A DNA stretch of 64,000 bases from an uncultured Oscillospiraceae bacterium (lineage in GTDB: Bacteria > Bacillota > Clostridia > Oscillospirales > Acutalibacteraceae): the NCBI GenBank assembly GCA_900539845.1, contig UQDP01000001.1, positions 205,100 to 269,099 on the forward strand. The letters are read 5' to 3'. Made by a program: the position numbers and the translations under genes. Shown one piece after another: positions 1 through 8,625 of the stretch. How positions within the stretch are numbered: the first letter of the stretch is position 1; each line of letters begins with the position of its first letter. Below the pieces are notes generated by a model, which made no database searches, was not told the origin of the DNA, and worked only from the letters and a program-made list of their open reading frames with translations.

Positions 1-195
1 TAAAATTATTATTTTAACTTTCTTAATGATTTTTTTGATTTTTTCCTTTTTTATATTTTTCTTTTCCTCTTGTAATTTTTTTCTTTCTTCTTCTGACTGT
101 AAAGTAATATAATCAAATTCATTAAATCCGCAGTTGTGGCAAAATATCTCATTCTCGTTTACTACTTGATGGCAATTTTTACACATTTTCATCAT
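1..195 (-). CDS. N-terminal part of a zinc-ribbon protein (runs off the window)
   Basis: The frame is open from an ATG at 195 to the window edge, so the C-terminus is missing. The N-terminus carries a short zinc-ribbon-like pair, CKNC and CHNC, followed by a highly charged Lys/Glu-rich stretch that looks helical or coiled. A good SD (TTAGAGG) lies upstream; an in-frame second ATG at 192 is also possible. It is only 14 bases downstream of the next zinc-ribbon gene on the same strand and begins very similarly, so the two look like tandem paralogues in one operon. The function is unknown. Confidence 0.7.
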   Translation of the reverse strand, partial: MMKMCKNCHQVVNENEIFCHNCGFNEFDYITLQSEEERKKLQEEKKNIKKEKIKKIIKKVKIIIL

Positions 196-209
196 TTTAA
201 CCTCTAAGT

Positions 210-869
210 TTATTTTTTATATGTAGTGTGTTTATTTCTTGATGTCATATAGCCGCAATGTTCACATTGCAAAGATACTGTATAATGTACTGTTTCTGCC
301 GGAACATCAACATAATAGTCAGTTTCTTGGTAACGATCCATATTTCTGGAGTACGCACTTTTTCTGTTGACATTATATGTTCTGGCAGTTCTTTTTTCTT
401 GAATTGTAGTGCTTTCCTTTGCGGTTATTTTCCGATCAACTTCTTTTAATCCGTTCCAAGTTTGGCATTCAGGGCATGTGTTTTTTGAATAATTAAGATT
501 AACAAGCGAGTAAATTATAAGAGGAATACAAATAATCCAAAGCCAAAATTGAATTGTGAAAAGACTTATAATAAACAATATTGTCGCAGCTATAATAGGT
601 ACTATTATTTTTCTGATTTTTTTATGATCGTTTTCTTCTTTTCGTTCCTGAATTAAAATTTTGCTATCTTTAATATAATTGTTTTGTTCATTATCATCTG
701 TTGTTTCATTTTTCTGCTCAATCTCGTTTCCGTTTTTAAAACTTTGCTGGTGTCTGGTATTTTGTTTTTTGTTTTCATTTTCTTTGATGAAAAAACTGCT
801 CGAACCACATTGAGTACAGAATTTATATTCATCTTTTACTAAATTAAGGCAATTTTTACATACTTTCAT
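210..869 (-). CDS. Membrane protein with N-terminal zinc ribbon and C-terminal CxxC pairs
   Basis: About 219 residues. The N-terminus has a zinc-ribbon pair (CKNC...CTQC). A polar linker of about 60 residues follows, then two adjacent hydrophobic segments, then a soluble domain with two more CxxC pairs (CPEC and CEHC) that could make a split zinc site. The ATG at 869 is chosen because GAAGAGGG sits 8 bases upstream; an in-frame TTG at 887 would lie before that SD. A near-consensus promoter lies directly upstream. It probably heads an operon with the partial paralogue downstream. No family was recognised and no function is inferred. Confidence 0.75.
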   Translation of the reverse strand: MKVCKNCLNLVKDEYKFCTQCGSSSFFIKENENKKQNTRHQQSFKNGNEIEQKNETTDDNEQNNYIKDSKILIQERKEENDHKKIRKIIVPIIAATILFIISLFTIQFWLWIICIPLIIYSLVNLNYSKNTCPECQTWNGLKEVDRKITAKESTTIQEKRTARTYNVNRKSAYSRNMDRYQETDYYVDVPAETVHYTVSLQCEHCGYMTSRNKHTTYKK

Positions 870-902
870 AATATTGACCCTCTTCAAATTTATTGTAATT
901 TA

Positions 903-931
903 ATTATACACACATTTTATAAAATAGTCAA
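903..931 (-). promoter_or_regulatory. Sigma-A-type promoter for the zinc-ribbon operon
   Basis: On the minus strand TTGACT is followed by a 17-base spacer and TATAAT. It points at the gene starting at 869, leaving a leader of roughly 25 bases. Confidence 0.75.
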
Positions 932-1002
932 CCTAATGGTACACTACCTATTGACTAATTATATTTATGGTGCATTAATGTTACTATTTGATTGGTGATG
1001 TT

Positions 1003-1203
1003 ATGTTAAAAATGAATGTGCAGAATCTACTGAATGAACGAGGTAAAACAAGGTATTGGTTGGTTAAGGAAATGCAAACAACGTATAAGACTGTAAACAA
1101 GATCTGTGATAATACATTGACAGGTCTGCAACTGGAAACCATTGAAAAACTTTGTGATATTTTAGAATGTTCGCCAAACGATTTGTTTTTATTTGAAGAA
1201 TAA
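1003..1203 (+). CDS. Small Cro/CI-type HTH transcriptional regulator
   Basis: A protein of about 66 residues that is almost entirely one helix-turn-helix domain of the XRE class (short YozG-like form). The recognition region reads LVKEMQTTYKTVNKICDNT and the tail is DILECSPNDLFLFEE, typical of this family. The ATG at 1003 follows GGTGATG; an in-frame TTG at 988 is less likely. It is divergent from the zinc-ribbon operon. A weak TTGACT (951-956) with a 17-base spacer could be its promoter. Such proteins usually act as small DNA-binding regulators; its target is unknown. Confidence 0.8.
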   Translation: MLKMNVQNLLNERGKTRYWLVKEMQTTYKTVNKICDNTLTGLQLETIEKLCDILECSPNDLFLFEE

Positions 1204-1270
1204 AAAAAGCCGTTGAAAGCAGTGCGCTGATATGAATCAGTAGCATACTGTTTTCAATGGCTTTTGATTT
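1204..1270 (+). terminator. Intrinsic terminator after the small HTH gene
   Basis: AAAAGCCGTTGAAA pairs with TTTTCAATGGCTTTT across a loop of about 34 bases. The ends are A- and T-rich, so it could also serve the convergent sigK gene. Confidence 0.6.
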
Positions 1271-1300
1271 TAACCGAATATGAAATTGTGTAAGTGTTGC

Positions 1301-1990
1301 TTATTCAATATGCTTTTTTATGTCATTTAACACCTTTTTTTCGATCCTTGAAACATAGCTGCGGCTGATGTTCAGCCGCGCGGCAACCTCACGCTGCGTC
1401 AGCGGCTTGGTGTTGTCAAGCCCGTATCGCAAAATGATGATTTCACGCTCGCGCTCATCGTCAAGGTTTTCAATGTATTTGGCAACCTTCTCCCAGCGGA
1501 TCTTCTTTTCAAGATCCTCCGCCATATCACGGCGGTCGCTTATCGTGTCCTGTAAGGTCAGCGGGTTTCCGTCACGGTCGCTTTCCAGCGAATCACTCAG
1601 GTGCACATCTCCCGCCGATTTTTTCAGATTCCTGAAATGCATCAGTATCTCATTTTCAATGCAGCGGCTGGCATATGTGGCAAGATGGATGCATTTATCG
1701 GGGTTAAAGCTATCGATGGCTTTGATCAGTCCAATTGTGCCTATTGAAATGAGGTCATCTGTGTCATTCGTTTTAGAGTAGTATTTTTTTACAATGTGGC
1801 TCACAAGGCGCAGATTACGCTCTATCAGCAGTGCGCGTGCGTCCTTATCTCCGTTTTTAAGGCGCTCAATAGCTTCTTTTTCCTCTTTACGGTTCAGCGG
1901 TTTGGGAAAGCTTGAAGTGTTGTTGATGTGCAGAATAAAGTACAGAAAATTTGCACTCAGAAAAGAAAGAATCGCAGAAAGCATTTTCAT
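1301..1990 (-). CDS. sigK: RNA polymerase sporulation sigma factor SigK
   Basis: About 229 residues, a sigma-70 factor specific for the mother cell late in sporulation. The N-terminal 25 or so residues are hydrophobic, matching the pro-sequence that tethers pro-SigK to membrane until it is cleaved by the SpoIVFB protease. Region 2 (ARALLIERNLRLVSHIVKKY, then DLISIGTIGLIKA) and region 4 (QREVAARLNISRSYVSRIEKK) are intact. The gene is uninterrupted, so no skin element is needed to rebuild it. Start is ambiguous: ATGs at 1990 and 1984; AAGCGGTG is spaced better for 1984. Confidence 0.93.
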   Translation of the reverse strand: MKMLSAILSFLSANFLYFILHINNTSSFPKPLNRKEEKEAIERLKNGDKDARALLIERNLRLVSHIVKKYYSKTNDTDDLISIGTIGLIKAIDSFNPDKCIHLATYASRCIENEILMHFRNLKKSAGDVHLSDSLESDRDGNPLTLQDTISDRRDMAEDLEKKIRWEKVAKYIENLDDEREREIIILRYGLDNTKPLTQREVAARLNISRSYVSRIEKKVLNDIKKHIE

Positions 1991-2042
1991 CACCGCTTAA
2001 TTTATATGATGTGCAGCCTGTCAAAATTCTTTTGAAAATATG

Positions 2043-2084
2043 AAAACAGTTCTGTAAAGCTTTATTGCTTTACAGAACTGTTTT
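2043..2084 (-). terminator. Strong intrinsic terminator after the CDF transporter gene
   Basis: A perfect 18-base inverted repeat, starting AAAACAGTTC, encloses a 6-base loop. It lies just beyond the stop of the cation transporter on the minus strand, with T-rich sequence on both sides. Confidence 0.85.
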
Positions 2085-2102
2085 GCGTAAATGCATACAC
2101 TT

Positions 2103-3269
2103 TTACACAAAGCTGTGCTCAACCGTTATGACGAGAAAGATGTTTTTGTCCTTTTCGCTCACTGCCTTTTGCAGTCCGCTGATGATTTCGCGTTTGCTCT
2201 GCGGATATTGATGCGGTATGACAAGATCAAAAATGAAATTGGTCTTTATTCTTCCGTCCACAACTCTGAAATCGTGAAACGTAAATTTTTCATCGTATTC
2301 CTTTATGATCTCAGCCATAAATTCTTTGTAACGGTTGATTTTTTCATCGTTTACAGCAACGGGATCCATATGTATGCACATCATGATATTCAATTCTTTG
2401 CTTATTAGTTTTTCGGTAATATCTATGATATCGTGCACTTCAAGGATATCAGCGTCACACGGGACTTCGGCGTGTGCCGAAGCGATTATTCTGCCCGGAC
2501 CGTAATCATGTACGATCAGATCATGCACACCGTAAATACAGCTTTGGCTGAGCATAATATCCTCTATTCTCTTAACGAGTTGGGGTGACGGAGCTCTTCC
2601 GAGCAGCCGGCTTGAAATGTCCTTGACGATCTCTACACCCGATATAAAAATCAATACCGCGACGATAATACCCATAATACCGTCTGCGTAAACAAAATCG
2701 GTAAAGCGGGAGATCAAAAGTGCCGCGATCGTGGCGGCGGTCGCAATGCAGTCGTTAAGACAGTCCTGTTTAACGGCCTTTGCGTTCACATTTTCCGTTT
2801 CTTTATAAATTATATTGTTGAAAAAGGCCATCCAGAGCTTTACAAGTATAGCCACTATCAGAATTATGACAGATGCGGCGCTGAAGTTTACCGCTTCGGG
2901 GTGTATAAGCTTTTCAACGCTGCTCTTTAATAATTCAAAGCTCATTAAAAATATCAGGAATGATATAATAAGTCCACAGATATATTCAATCCTTCCGTGA
3001 CCGAAGGGATGTTCGTCATCTACCGGCTTGCCTGAGAGCTTAGCGCCGGCAATCGTAACTATGTTGGAGCTTGCGTCTGAAAGGTTGTTTACGGCGTCGG
3101 CAGTTATGGATACGGAATTTGTGAACGAACCTACGGCGAATTTAAAAATGCACAGCAGAAGATTGCATACGATACCCACTGCGCCTGACAGCACTCCGTA
3201 TCTTTCTCTTTCCTGCGCTGAGGAAAGCTTTTTGTTTTTTATAAATATCCTTATAAGCAGCTTACTCAT
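2103..3269 (-). CDS. Cation diffusion facilitator (CDF) family transporter
   Basis: About 388 residues. The N-terminal two thirds is a multi-helix membrane domain of the CDF type, exporting divalent metal ions in exchange for protons. Family marks are ADAVNNLSDASSN in the second helix, DEHPFGHGR in the following loop, and DCLND in helix 5 at the usual metal-site position. The C-terminal 90 or so residues form the cytoplasmic domain that dimerises and senses metal. The ATG at 3269 has CCGGGTG 6 bases upstream; the upstream GTG at 3278 overlaps the SD. The metal cannot be told from sequence. Monocistronic. Confidence 0.9.
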   Translation of the reverse strand: MSKLLIRIFIKNKKLSSAQERERYGVLSGAVGIVCNLLLCIFKFAVGSFTNSVSITADAVNNLSDASSNIVTIAGAKLSGKPVDDEHPFGHGRIEYICGLIISFLIFLMSFELLKSSVEKLIHPEAVNFSAASVIILIVAILVKLWMAFFNNIIYKETENVNAKAVKQDCLNDCIATAATIAALLISRFTDFVYADGIMGIIVAVLIFISGVEIVKDISSRLLGRAPSPQLVKRIEDIMLSQSCIYGVHDLIVHDYGPGRIIASAHAEVPCDADILEVHDIIDITEKLISKELNIMMCIHMDPVAVNDEKINRYKEFMAEIIKEYDEKFTFHDFRVVDGRIKTNFIFDLVIPHQYPQSKREIISGLQKAVSEKDKNIFLVITVEHSFV

Positions 3270-3320
3270 ACTTTTCACCCGGAATCTATTATATTATTTA
3301 ATTTATACCACAATTAACTG

Positions 3321-3349
3321 TTTAACTCAATAGTAAAAAGTGCTATAAT
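3321..3349 (+). promoter_or_regulatory. Promoter for the flavoprotein gene
   Basis: TATAAT at 3344-3349 with a weak -35 (TTTAAC) 17 bases upstream, ending about 15 bases before the start codon. Confidence 0.55.
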
Positions 3350-3364
3350 ATAGGCGGTGATGAA

Positions 3365-3934
3365 ATGAAAACTTTTATGATCATAAACGGATCTCCGCGA
3401 AAAGACGGAGTGTCCTCAGAACTGGCAAAACAGGTCAAGCCGTATTTTCTTGACTGTGAGATAAAGGAGTATAATGTTTATGACCTTGCCCCGTCTCCGT
3501 GTACGGACTGCAAATACTGCGAGTACCATGACGGGTGTTCAAATAAAGACCTTGATATTTTTTTTGAGGATTTTGAGGAGGCGGATTACATCGCCTTTTT
3601 CACTCCCGTATATAATAATTTTTTTCCTGCTCCGCTGAAGGCGGTGATAGATAGGTTCCAGCGCTATTACAGCGCCAGATTCAAGCGCGGCGCGAATCCT
3701 CCGATAGCCAAGCATAAAAGGGTAGGCGTTGTTATCGTTTCAGGCTCAAACGCCCGTTCCAGCGCGGATTATATGAGCAAAACTCTTAAACAGTCCTTTG
3801 CTGTCCTGAATGGCGATGTGTGCGCGAGATATTTTATTCCTAACACCGATCTGGGTATGTATACCTTTAATATTGTGGAACTTCAGAAATTTATTCATCA
3901 GCTCAAGGGGCTTTCAAAAAATCCGCTTCTGTAG
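3365..3934 (+). CDS. Iron-sulfur flavoprotein / NADPH-dependent FMN reductase family
   Basis: 189 residues with a flavodoxin-like fold. INGSPRKDGVSS near the N-terminus is the FMN-phosphate loop. Residues 46-57 carry a compact cysteine cluster, C-x2-C-x2-C-x5-C, which matches the 4Fe-4S motif of the iron-sulfur flavoprotein (Isf) family. TPVYNNFFPAPLKAVIDRF is the usual second flavin-contact region. Such proteins move electrons between ferredoxin or NAD(P)H and acceptors such as O2 or peroxide in anaerobes. The gene is alone and ends at a strong terminator. The family is clear; the physiological partner is not. Confidence 0.85.
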   Translation: MKTFMIINGSPRKDGVSSELAKQVKPYFLDCEIKEYNVYDLAPSPCTDCKYCEYHDGCSNKDLDIFFEDFEEADYIAFFTPVYNNFFPAPLKAVIDRFQRYYSARFKRGANPPIAKHKRVGVVIVSGSNARSSADYMSKTLKQSFAVLNGDVCARYFIPNTDLGMYTFNIVELQKFIHQLKGLSKNPLL

Positions 3935-3947
3935 CAGCTTGGGAATT

Positions 3948-3982
3948 AAAATAATGCGGCTGAAAATCAGCTGCATTATTTT
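3948..3982 (+). terminator. Intrinsic terminator after the flavoprotein gene
   Basis: AAAATAATGCgGCTGA pairs with TCAGCtGCATTATTTT across a 3-base loop and is followed by ATTTG. Confidence 0.8.
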
Positions 3983-4059
3983 ATTTGCCCCGGTCTGTTT
4001 GCGGTGCATTTTGTTAGCCTTTATTCACTTTTTATTTATATTTAGTTTTATTTTATTTA

Positions 4060-4088
4060 TTGATTAACAAAATGCAATATGATATAAT
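4060..4088 (+). promoter_or_regulatory. Promoter for the ruvCAB operon
   Basis: TTGATT, 17-base spacer, TATAAT. The start codon of ruvC follows 30 bases later. Confidence 0.75.
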
Positions 4089-4118
4089 TGGTTAAATTAT
4101 TATGGAGCAGTATGTACT

Positions 4119-4628
4119 ATGGTCATTCTCGGTATCGACCCGGGCTATGCGATAATAGGCTGGGGCGTTCTTGAATACAATGCAAACAAGTTTAAAGTGA
4201 TGGATTACGGCGCCGTGACCACTAAGGCAAACACCCCTTTTCCGCTCAGGCTCGCGGATATTTATAACGGTATCAGCGAGATTATCGGAAAGTATCAGCC
4301 TGCTGTAATGAGCATGGAAAAGCTGTTTTATAACAATAACGCCAAAACCGTTATTGACGTTGCGCAGGCAAGAGGCGTCATAACTCTGGCGGCACAGCAA
4401 AACGGGGTGAAGATAGCCGAGTATACTCCGCTTCAGGTCAAGCAGTCGGTTACCGGTTACGGCAGAGCGGTAAAAAAACAGGTTCAGGAAATGACAAGGA
4501 TCATTCTTAACCTTGAAAAAATTCCGAAACCTGACGATACTGCAGACGCTCTGGCTATGGCGATATGTCATGCCCATTGCAGCGGAAGCCTGCTTGGCTC
4601 TGCGGGGTTTGATTTATATCGTCGCTGA
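4119..4628 (+). CDS. ruvC: Crossover junction endodeoxyribonuclease RuvC
   Basis: 169 residues. Resolves Holliday junctions made during homologous recombination by paired nicks, together with RuvAB. The RNase H-like fold has its four acidic metal ligands in place: Asp7 in GIDPGY, Glu67 in MSMEKLF, and Asp140 and Asp143 in KPDDTADALAMAICH. GGAG lies 11 bases upstream of the ATG. First gene of a ruvC-ruvA-ruvB cluster, the usual order in Gram-positives that have RuvC. Confidence 0.97.
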   Translation: MVILGIDPGYAIIGWGVLEYNANKFKVMDYGAVTTKANTPFPLRLADIYNGISEIIGKYQPAVMSMEKLFYNNNAKTVIDVAQARGVITLAAQQNGVKIAEYTPLQVKQSVTGYGRAVKKQVQEMTRIILNLEKIPKPDDTADALAMAICHAHCSGSLLGSAGFDLYRR

Positions 4629-4669
4629 AACGGCGTGTATAATTTAGATAGGATTAAGAGGTATTTTTT

Positions 4670-5278
4670 ATGATATACAGTCTGACAGGCGAATTGGCTT
4701 ATATCGGTGATCAGTTTCTCGTTATAGAATGCGGCGGTGTTGGCTTCAAATGCTTTACCTCGCTAAACAGCGCTAAAACGGCAGGAAAGGTCGGCGAAAA
4801 AATAAGGCTGTTTACCTATTTGTCGGTCAAAGAAGATTCGCTTGATCTGTTCGGTTTTAAAACGGAAAATGAGCTGAATGCTTTTAAAATGCTGATCTCC
4901 GTTTCCGGCGTCGGACCTAAAGCGGCGGTGTCGGTTCTGTCTGAACTCAGCGCGGATAAGCTTGCGCTTGCGGTTGCCGCAGGAGACGTCAAGGCTATAA
5001 CGAAAGCAAACGGCGTTGGCAAAAAGATCGCCGAAAGAATCGTTCTGGAATTAAAGGATAAAATGGCAGGGGCGGCGTTCGGCGGCGCGGAATCGAACGC
5101 AGCGGCGGCAGCCGCGTCTGTTGAGGATGATTCTCCGGCGGCTGAGGCTGTGGCGGCGCTTGTTGCGCTCGGCTATGGCAGAAGCGACGCGGCAGCAGTA
5201 ATCGGCACAATGGATCAGAGCCTGCCGGCGGATGAACTGATCAGGCTGGGATTAAGGCAGCTTGCACGCAATTTATAA
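4670..5278 (+). CDS. ruvA: Holliday junction branch migration protein RuvA
   Basis: 202 residues. Tetramer that binds the four-way junction and loads RuvB. The N-terminal OB-fold domain starts MIYSLTGELAYIGD. Two helix-hairpin-helix motifs follow (ISVSGVGPKAAVSVL and ITKANGVGKKIAERIVLEL). An Ala-rich linker leads to the C-terminal three-helix domain that contacts RuvB (AVAALVALGYGRSDAAAVI). AGAGG precedes the ATG. It lies between ruvC and ruvB with short gaps, so the three are co-transcribed. Confidence 0.96.
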   Translation: MIYSLTGELAYIGDQFLVIECGGVGFKCFTSLNSAKTAGKVGEKIRLFTYLSVKEDSLDLFGFKTENELNAFKMLISVSGVGPKAAVSVLSELSADKLALAVAAGDVKAITKANGVGKKIAERIVLELKDKMAGAAFGGAESNAAAAAASVEDDSPAAEAVAALVALGYGRSDAAAVIGTMDQSLPADELIRLGLRQLARNL

Positions 5279-5293
5279 CAGAGGAACACAAAA

Positions 5294-6322
5294 ATGGAAG
5301 AAATGGATTTTGAAAACAGAATAGTTTCCACTGAATTTTCACCGTCGGACGGAGATCTTGAAAACAGTTTAAGACCGAAACAGCTTTCCGATTATATAGG
5401 TCAGGACAAAGTCAAGGAAAACCTCTCAGTATATATTCAGGCGGCCAAGGGAAGGGGCGAGGCGCTGGATCATGTTTTGCTTTACGGACCTCCCGGGCTC
5501 GGCAAAACAACGCTTGCGGGTATCATTGCCAATGAAATGGGTGTAAATGTCAGGATAACGAGCGGACCCGCAATTGAAAAACAGGGGGATCTTGCCGCCC
5601 TGCTTACAAATCTTCAGGAGGGCGATGTGCTGTTTATAGACGAGATCCATCGTCTGAACCGAAGTGTTGAGGAAGTGCTCTATCCTGCCATGGAGGACAG
5701 GGCGCTCGATATCATCATAGGCAAAGGACCGTCCGCACGTTCCATACGCCTTGATCTGCCGAATTTCACACTTGTGGGCGCAACCACAAGAGCGGGTCAG
5801 CTGTCCGCTCCGTTAAGGGACAGATTCGGCGTAATATTCCGTCTGGAACTTTACACGCCTGACGAGCTGTCTGTTATCGTTAAGAGAAGCGCGGGCATAC
5901 TCGGTATTGATATCGATGAGAAAGGCGCTCGCTTGATTGCCTCACGCTCGAGAGGCACACCGCGTATTGCCAACAGACTTCTCAAGCGCAGCCGTGATTT
6001 TGCGGAAGTGAAATATAACGGTGTGATCAATGAGGCTGCGGCTAATGACGCGCTTTCCAGAATGGAGATAGATGAACTGGGGCTCGACGCAACGGACAGG
6101 CGTTTGCTTACAACTATGATAAAGAATTACAAAGGCGGTCCGGTAGGACTGGAAACGATATCCGCTGCGATTGGGGAGGAAGCCGTTACCATAGAGGATG
6201 TTTATGAGCCCTATCTTATGCAGATCGGATTTTTAAGCAGAACGCCGCGAGGCAGATGTGTGTCTCCGGCAGCGTATAAGCATCTCGGAATTGAGCAGGA
6301 GGGGCAGCAGTCGCTCTTGTGA
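5294..6322 (+). CDS. ruvB: Holliday junction branch migration ATPase RuvB
   Basis: 342 residues, usual length. Hexameric AAA+ motor that pulls DNA through the RuvA-bound junction. Walker A is GPPGLGKT at residues 65-72 and Walker B is [10 protein letters not shown]. The sensor-1 and arginine-finger region ([20 protein letters not shown]) and a C-terminal winged-helix domain ending in the RTPRGR motif are all present. CAGAGG precedes the ATG. Last gene of ruvCAB; glmM follows after 84 bases. Confidence 0.97.
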   Translation: MEEMDFENRIVSTEFSPSDGDLENSLRPKQLSDYIGQDKVKENLSVYIQAAKGRGEALDHVLLYGPPGLGKTTLAGIIANEMGVNVRITSGPAIEKQGDLAALLTNLQEGDVLFIDEIHRLNRSVEEVLYPAMEDRALDIIIGKGPSARSIRLDLPNFTLVGATTRAGQLSAPLRDRFGVIFRLELYTPDELSVIVKRSAGILGIDIDEKGARLIASRSRGTPRIANRLLKRSRDFAEVKYNGVINEAAANDALSRMEIDELGLDATDRRLLTTMIKNYKGGPVGLETISAAIGEEAVTIEDVYEPYLMQIGFLSRTPRGRCVSPAAYKHLGIEQEGQQSLL

Positions 6323-6406
6323 TAAATAATAAAGTATAAAATTGCATACTATATTTTATGCAGACTTTTCAGTCTTATATTTATCAGTTTTAAAAAGGAT
6401 GATTTT

Positions 6407-7756
6407 ATGGGAAAGCTTTTCGGCACAGACGGTGTCAGGGGAGTGGCGAACAGGGATCTTACAAATGAGCTTGCTATGAAAATCGGCATGGCTGCGGCGG
6501 AAATATTGATTCAGAGCTCGGATGAACGTCCCACTGTTATGATCGGGCGCGATACGCGCGCGTCCGGCGATATGCTGGAGGCGGCTCTGACTGCCGGCTT
6601 TTGTTCGGTCGGGGTAAATGTTCTTTCTGTCGGAGTGGTTCCTACTCCCGCGATAGCATATCTTGTCGGTAAATATAATTGCGCCGCAGGCGTTATGATC
6701 TCTGCTTCGCACAATCCCTGTGAATATAACGGAATAAAGATCTTTCAGTCAACAGGCTATAAGCTGCCTGATTCCGTTGAGGAACAGATAGAAAACATAA
6801 TTCTCAGTTCATCAGATAAAATCGAGCTGAAAGCAGGCGGCGGTGTCGGCAGAAGAACGTATTGTAAAACGGCTGTTGAGGATTATATCGAGCATGTTGT
6901 TTCGGCTGCCGATGTGCGGTTTGACGGTATAAATATGGCGATCGATACGGCTAACGGCTCGGCAAGTGTTTGCGCAAAGGAGATCTTTACCAGACTCGGC
7001 GCAAAGTGCCATATGCTTTCCGATACTCCCGACGGCGTAAATATCAATCTGAACTGCGGCTCAACGCATATGCAGGAGCTTTGTGATTTTGTGAAGGCAA
7101 ACAAGCTTGATCTCGGTGTTGCCTTTGACGGCGACGCGGATCGGATGCTGGCTGTTGACTCAAACGGCGAGATCGTGGACGGAGATAAGATCATTGCCAT
7201 ATGCGCCACGCAGATGAAGCAGGAAAACAAGCTGGCTAAAAACACGGCGGTCGTTACGGTTATGAGCAATATGGGATTTTTCAAATTCTGTGAGGAAAAC
7301 AGCATAAACTGCGCCAGAACAGCCGTAGGTGACAGATATGTGCTTGAAAGAATGCTGAAAGACGGTTATAATATCGGCGGTGAGCAGAGCGGGCATGTTA
7401 TTTTTCTGGATTACGCCACAACCGGAGACGGGGAACTTTCCGCCGTTAAGCTTATAGAAGCTGTTGTAAAAAGCGGCGCTTCGCTTGAACAGCTGTCAAG
7501 AGTTATGACTGTATATCCGCAGGTGCTCATCAATGTGCCTGTTACGCCTGAAGGCAAAAGAAAATATAACAATGATGAATATATTATTTCAGCCGTTCAG
7601 GAGGCTGAGATGGAGCTGCACGGAGACGGACGTGTTTTGGTGCGCGTTTCAGGAACAGAACCGCTTGTCAGGGTCATGCTTGAGGGCAAAGACATTCAGC
7701 AGATAACGCGGCTCGGAAACGATATTGCAGATGTTGTTAAAGAAAGACTTAGCTGA
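6407..7756 (+). CDS. glmM: Phosphoglucosamine mutase GlmM
   Basis: 449 residues. Converts glucosamine-6-phosphate to glucosamine-1-phosphate on the way to UDP-GlcNAc for peptidoglycan. The N-terminus (MGKLFGTDGVRG) is diagnostic. Ser101 in SASHNP is the phosphorylated catalytic residue, AFDGDADRM is the Mg-binding loop, GGEQSGH is the sugar-binding loop and RVSGTEPLVRVM is the phosphate-binding loop. AAGGATG precedes the ATG. The stop overlaps the start of the next gene by one base, so the two are translationally linked. Confidence 0.97.
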   Translation: MGKLFGTDGVRGVANRDLTNELAMKIGMAAAEILIQSSDERPTVMIGRDTRASGDMLEAALTAGFCSVGVNVLSVGVVPTPAIAYLVGKYNCAAGVMISASHNPCEYNGIKIFQSTGYKLPDSVEEQIENIILSSSDKIELKAGGGVGRRTYCKTAVEDYIEHVVSAADVRFDGINMAIDTANGSASVCAKEIFTRLGAKCHMLSDTPDGVNINLNCGSTHMQELCDFVKANKLDLGVAFDGDADRMLAVDSNGEIVDGDKIIAICATQMKQENKLAKNTAVVTVMSNMGFFKFCEENSINCARTAVGDRYVLERMLKDGYNIGGEQSGHVIFLDYATTGDGELSAVKLIEAVVKSGASLEQLSRVMTVYPQVLINVPVTPEGKRKYNNDEYIISAVQEAEMELHGDGRVLVRVSGTEPLVRVMLEGKDIQQITRLGNDIADVVKERLS

Positions 7757-8625
7757 TGAGATTTACAAACGATTGGAAGGATTATGAGCTGATCGACTGC
7801 TCACACGGCGAAAAGCTTGAAAGGTGGGGCGGTCAGCTTCTTGTGCGCCCGGATCCCCAGGTCATATGGAAAAGCAAAAGATCCGATAAGCGGTGGCTTT
7901 CGCCGGACGCAAGATATCAGCGCTCAAATTCAGGCGGAGGAGAGTGGCAGGTGTTCAGAAAAATGCCGCCCGCATGGAAAGTGCGCTATAAGGATCTGAC
8001 CTTCAATATCAAAACGATGGGCTTTAAACATACGGGGCTGTTTCCCGAACAGGCGGTAAACTGGGATTTCACAAGAAAGATGATTCGTGAAAGCGGCAGG
8101 GAAAACGTGCGCGTATTAAACCTTTTTGCATATACCGGCGGCGCCACTGTCGCCTGCCTTAAAGAAGGCGCAAGCGTTGTCCATGTTGACGCTTCAAAAG
8201 GGATGACCCAGTGGGCAAAGGAAAACGCGCTGTCAAGCGGCGTTTCGGACTGCCCTGTCAGGTGGATTGTGGACGACTGCATCAAATTCGTTCAGCGGGA
8301 GATCAGGCGCGGCAACCGATATGATATCATCATTCTGGATCCCCCGTCATACGGCAGAGGACCAAAGGGTGAAATCTGGCGCCTTGAGGATTCGCTGTAT
8401 GATTTTGTGCAGCTGATTTCTGGAGTCCTTTCCGAAGAACCGTTAATGGTGCTTCTGAATTCCTATACAACGGGGCTTTCAGCTTCCGTTATGAAATACA
8501 TACTTGACGATATTATTGTGAAAGAAAAAGGCGGCTTTGTAAACGCGGATGAGATTGGGCTTCCCGTCTCGTCAAACGGGGAAGTGCTCCCGTGCGGCGC
8601 AACTGCCGTTTGGATGGTAAAATGA
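7756..8625 (+). CDS. Class I SAM-dependent methyltransferase, rRNA cytosine methyltransferase (RlmI/RlmK) type
   Basis: 289 residues. A substrate-facing N-terminal region rich in Trp and basic residues leads into a Rossmann-fold methyltransferase domain. The SAM-binding motif is VLNLFAYTGGATVACLKEGA, the acidic residue at the end of strand 2 is in HVDAS, and ILDPPSYGRGP resembles the catalytic DPP loop of this group. Related proteins methylate 23S rRNA bases, but the substrate here is inferred only from family. No PUA domain is evident. It overlaps glmM by one base upstream and ecfA1 by four bases (ATGA) downstream. Confidence 0.82.
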   Translation: MRFTNDWKDYELIDCSHGEKLERWGGQLLVRPDPQVIWKSKRSDKRWLSPDARYQRSNSGGGEWQVFRKMPPAWKVRYKDLTFNIKTMGFKHTGLFPEQAVNWDFTRKMIRESGRENVRVLNLFAYTGGATVACLKEGASVVHVDASKGMTQWAKENALSSGVSDCPVRWIVDDCIKFVQREIRRGNRYDIIILDPPSYGRGPKGEIWRLEDSLYDFVQLISGVLSEEPLMVLLNSYTTGLSASVMKYILDDIIVKEKGGFVNADEIGLPVSSNGEVLPCGATAVWMVK

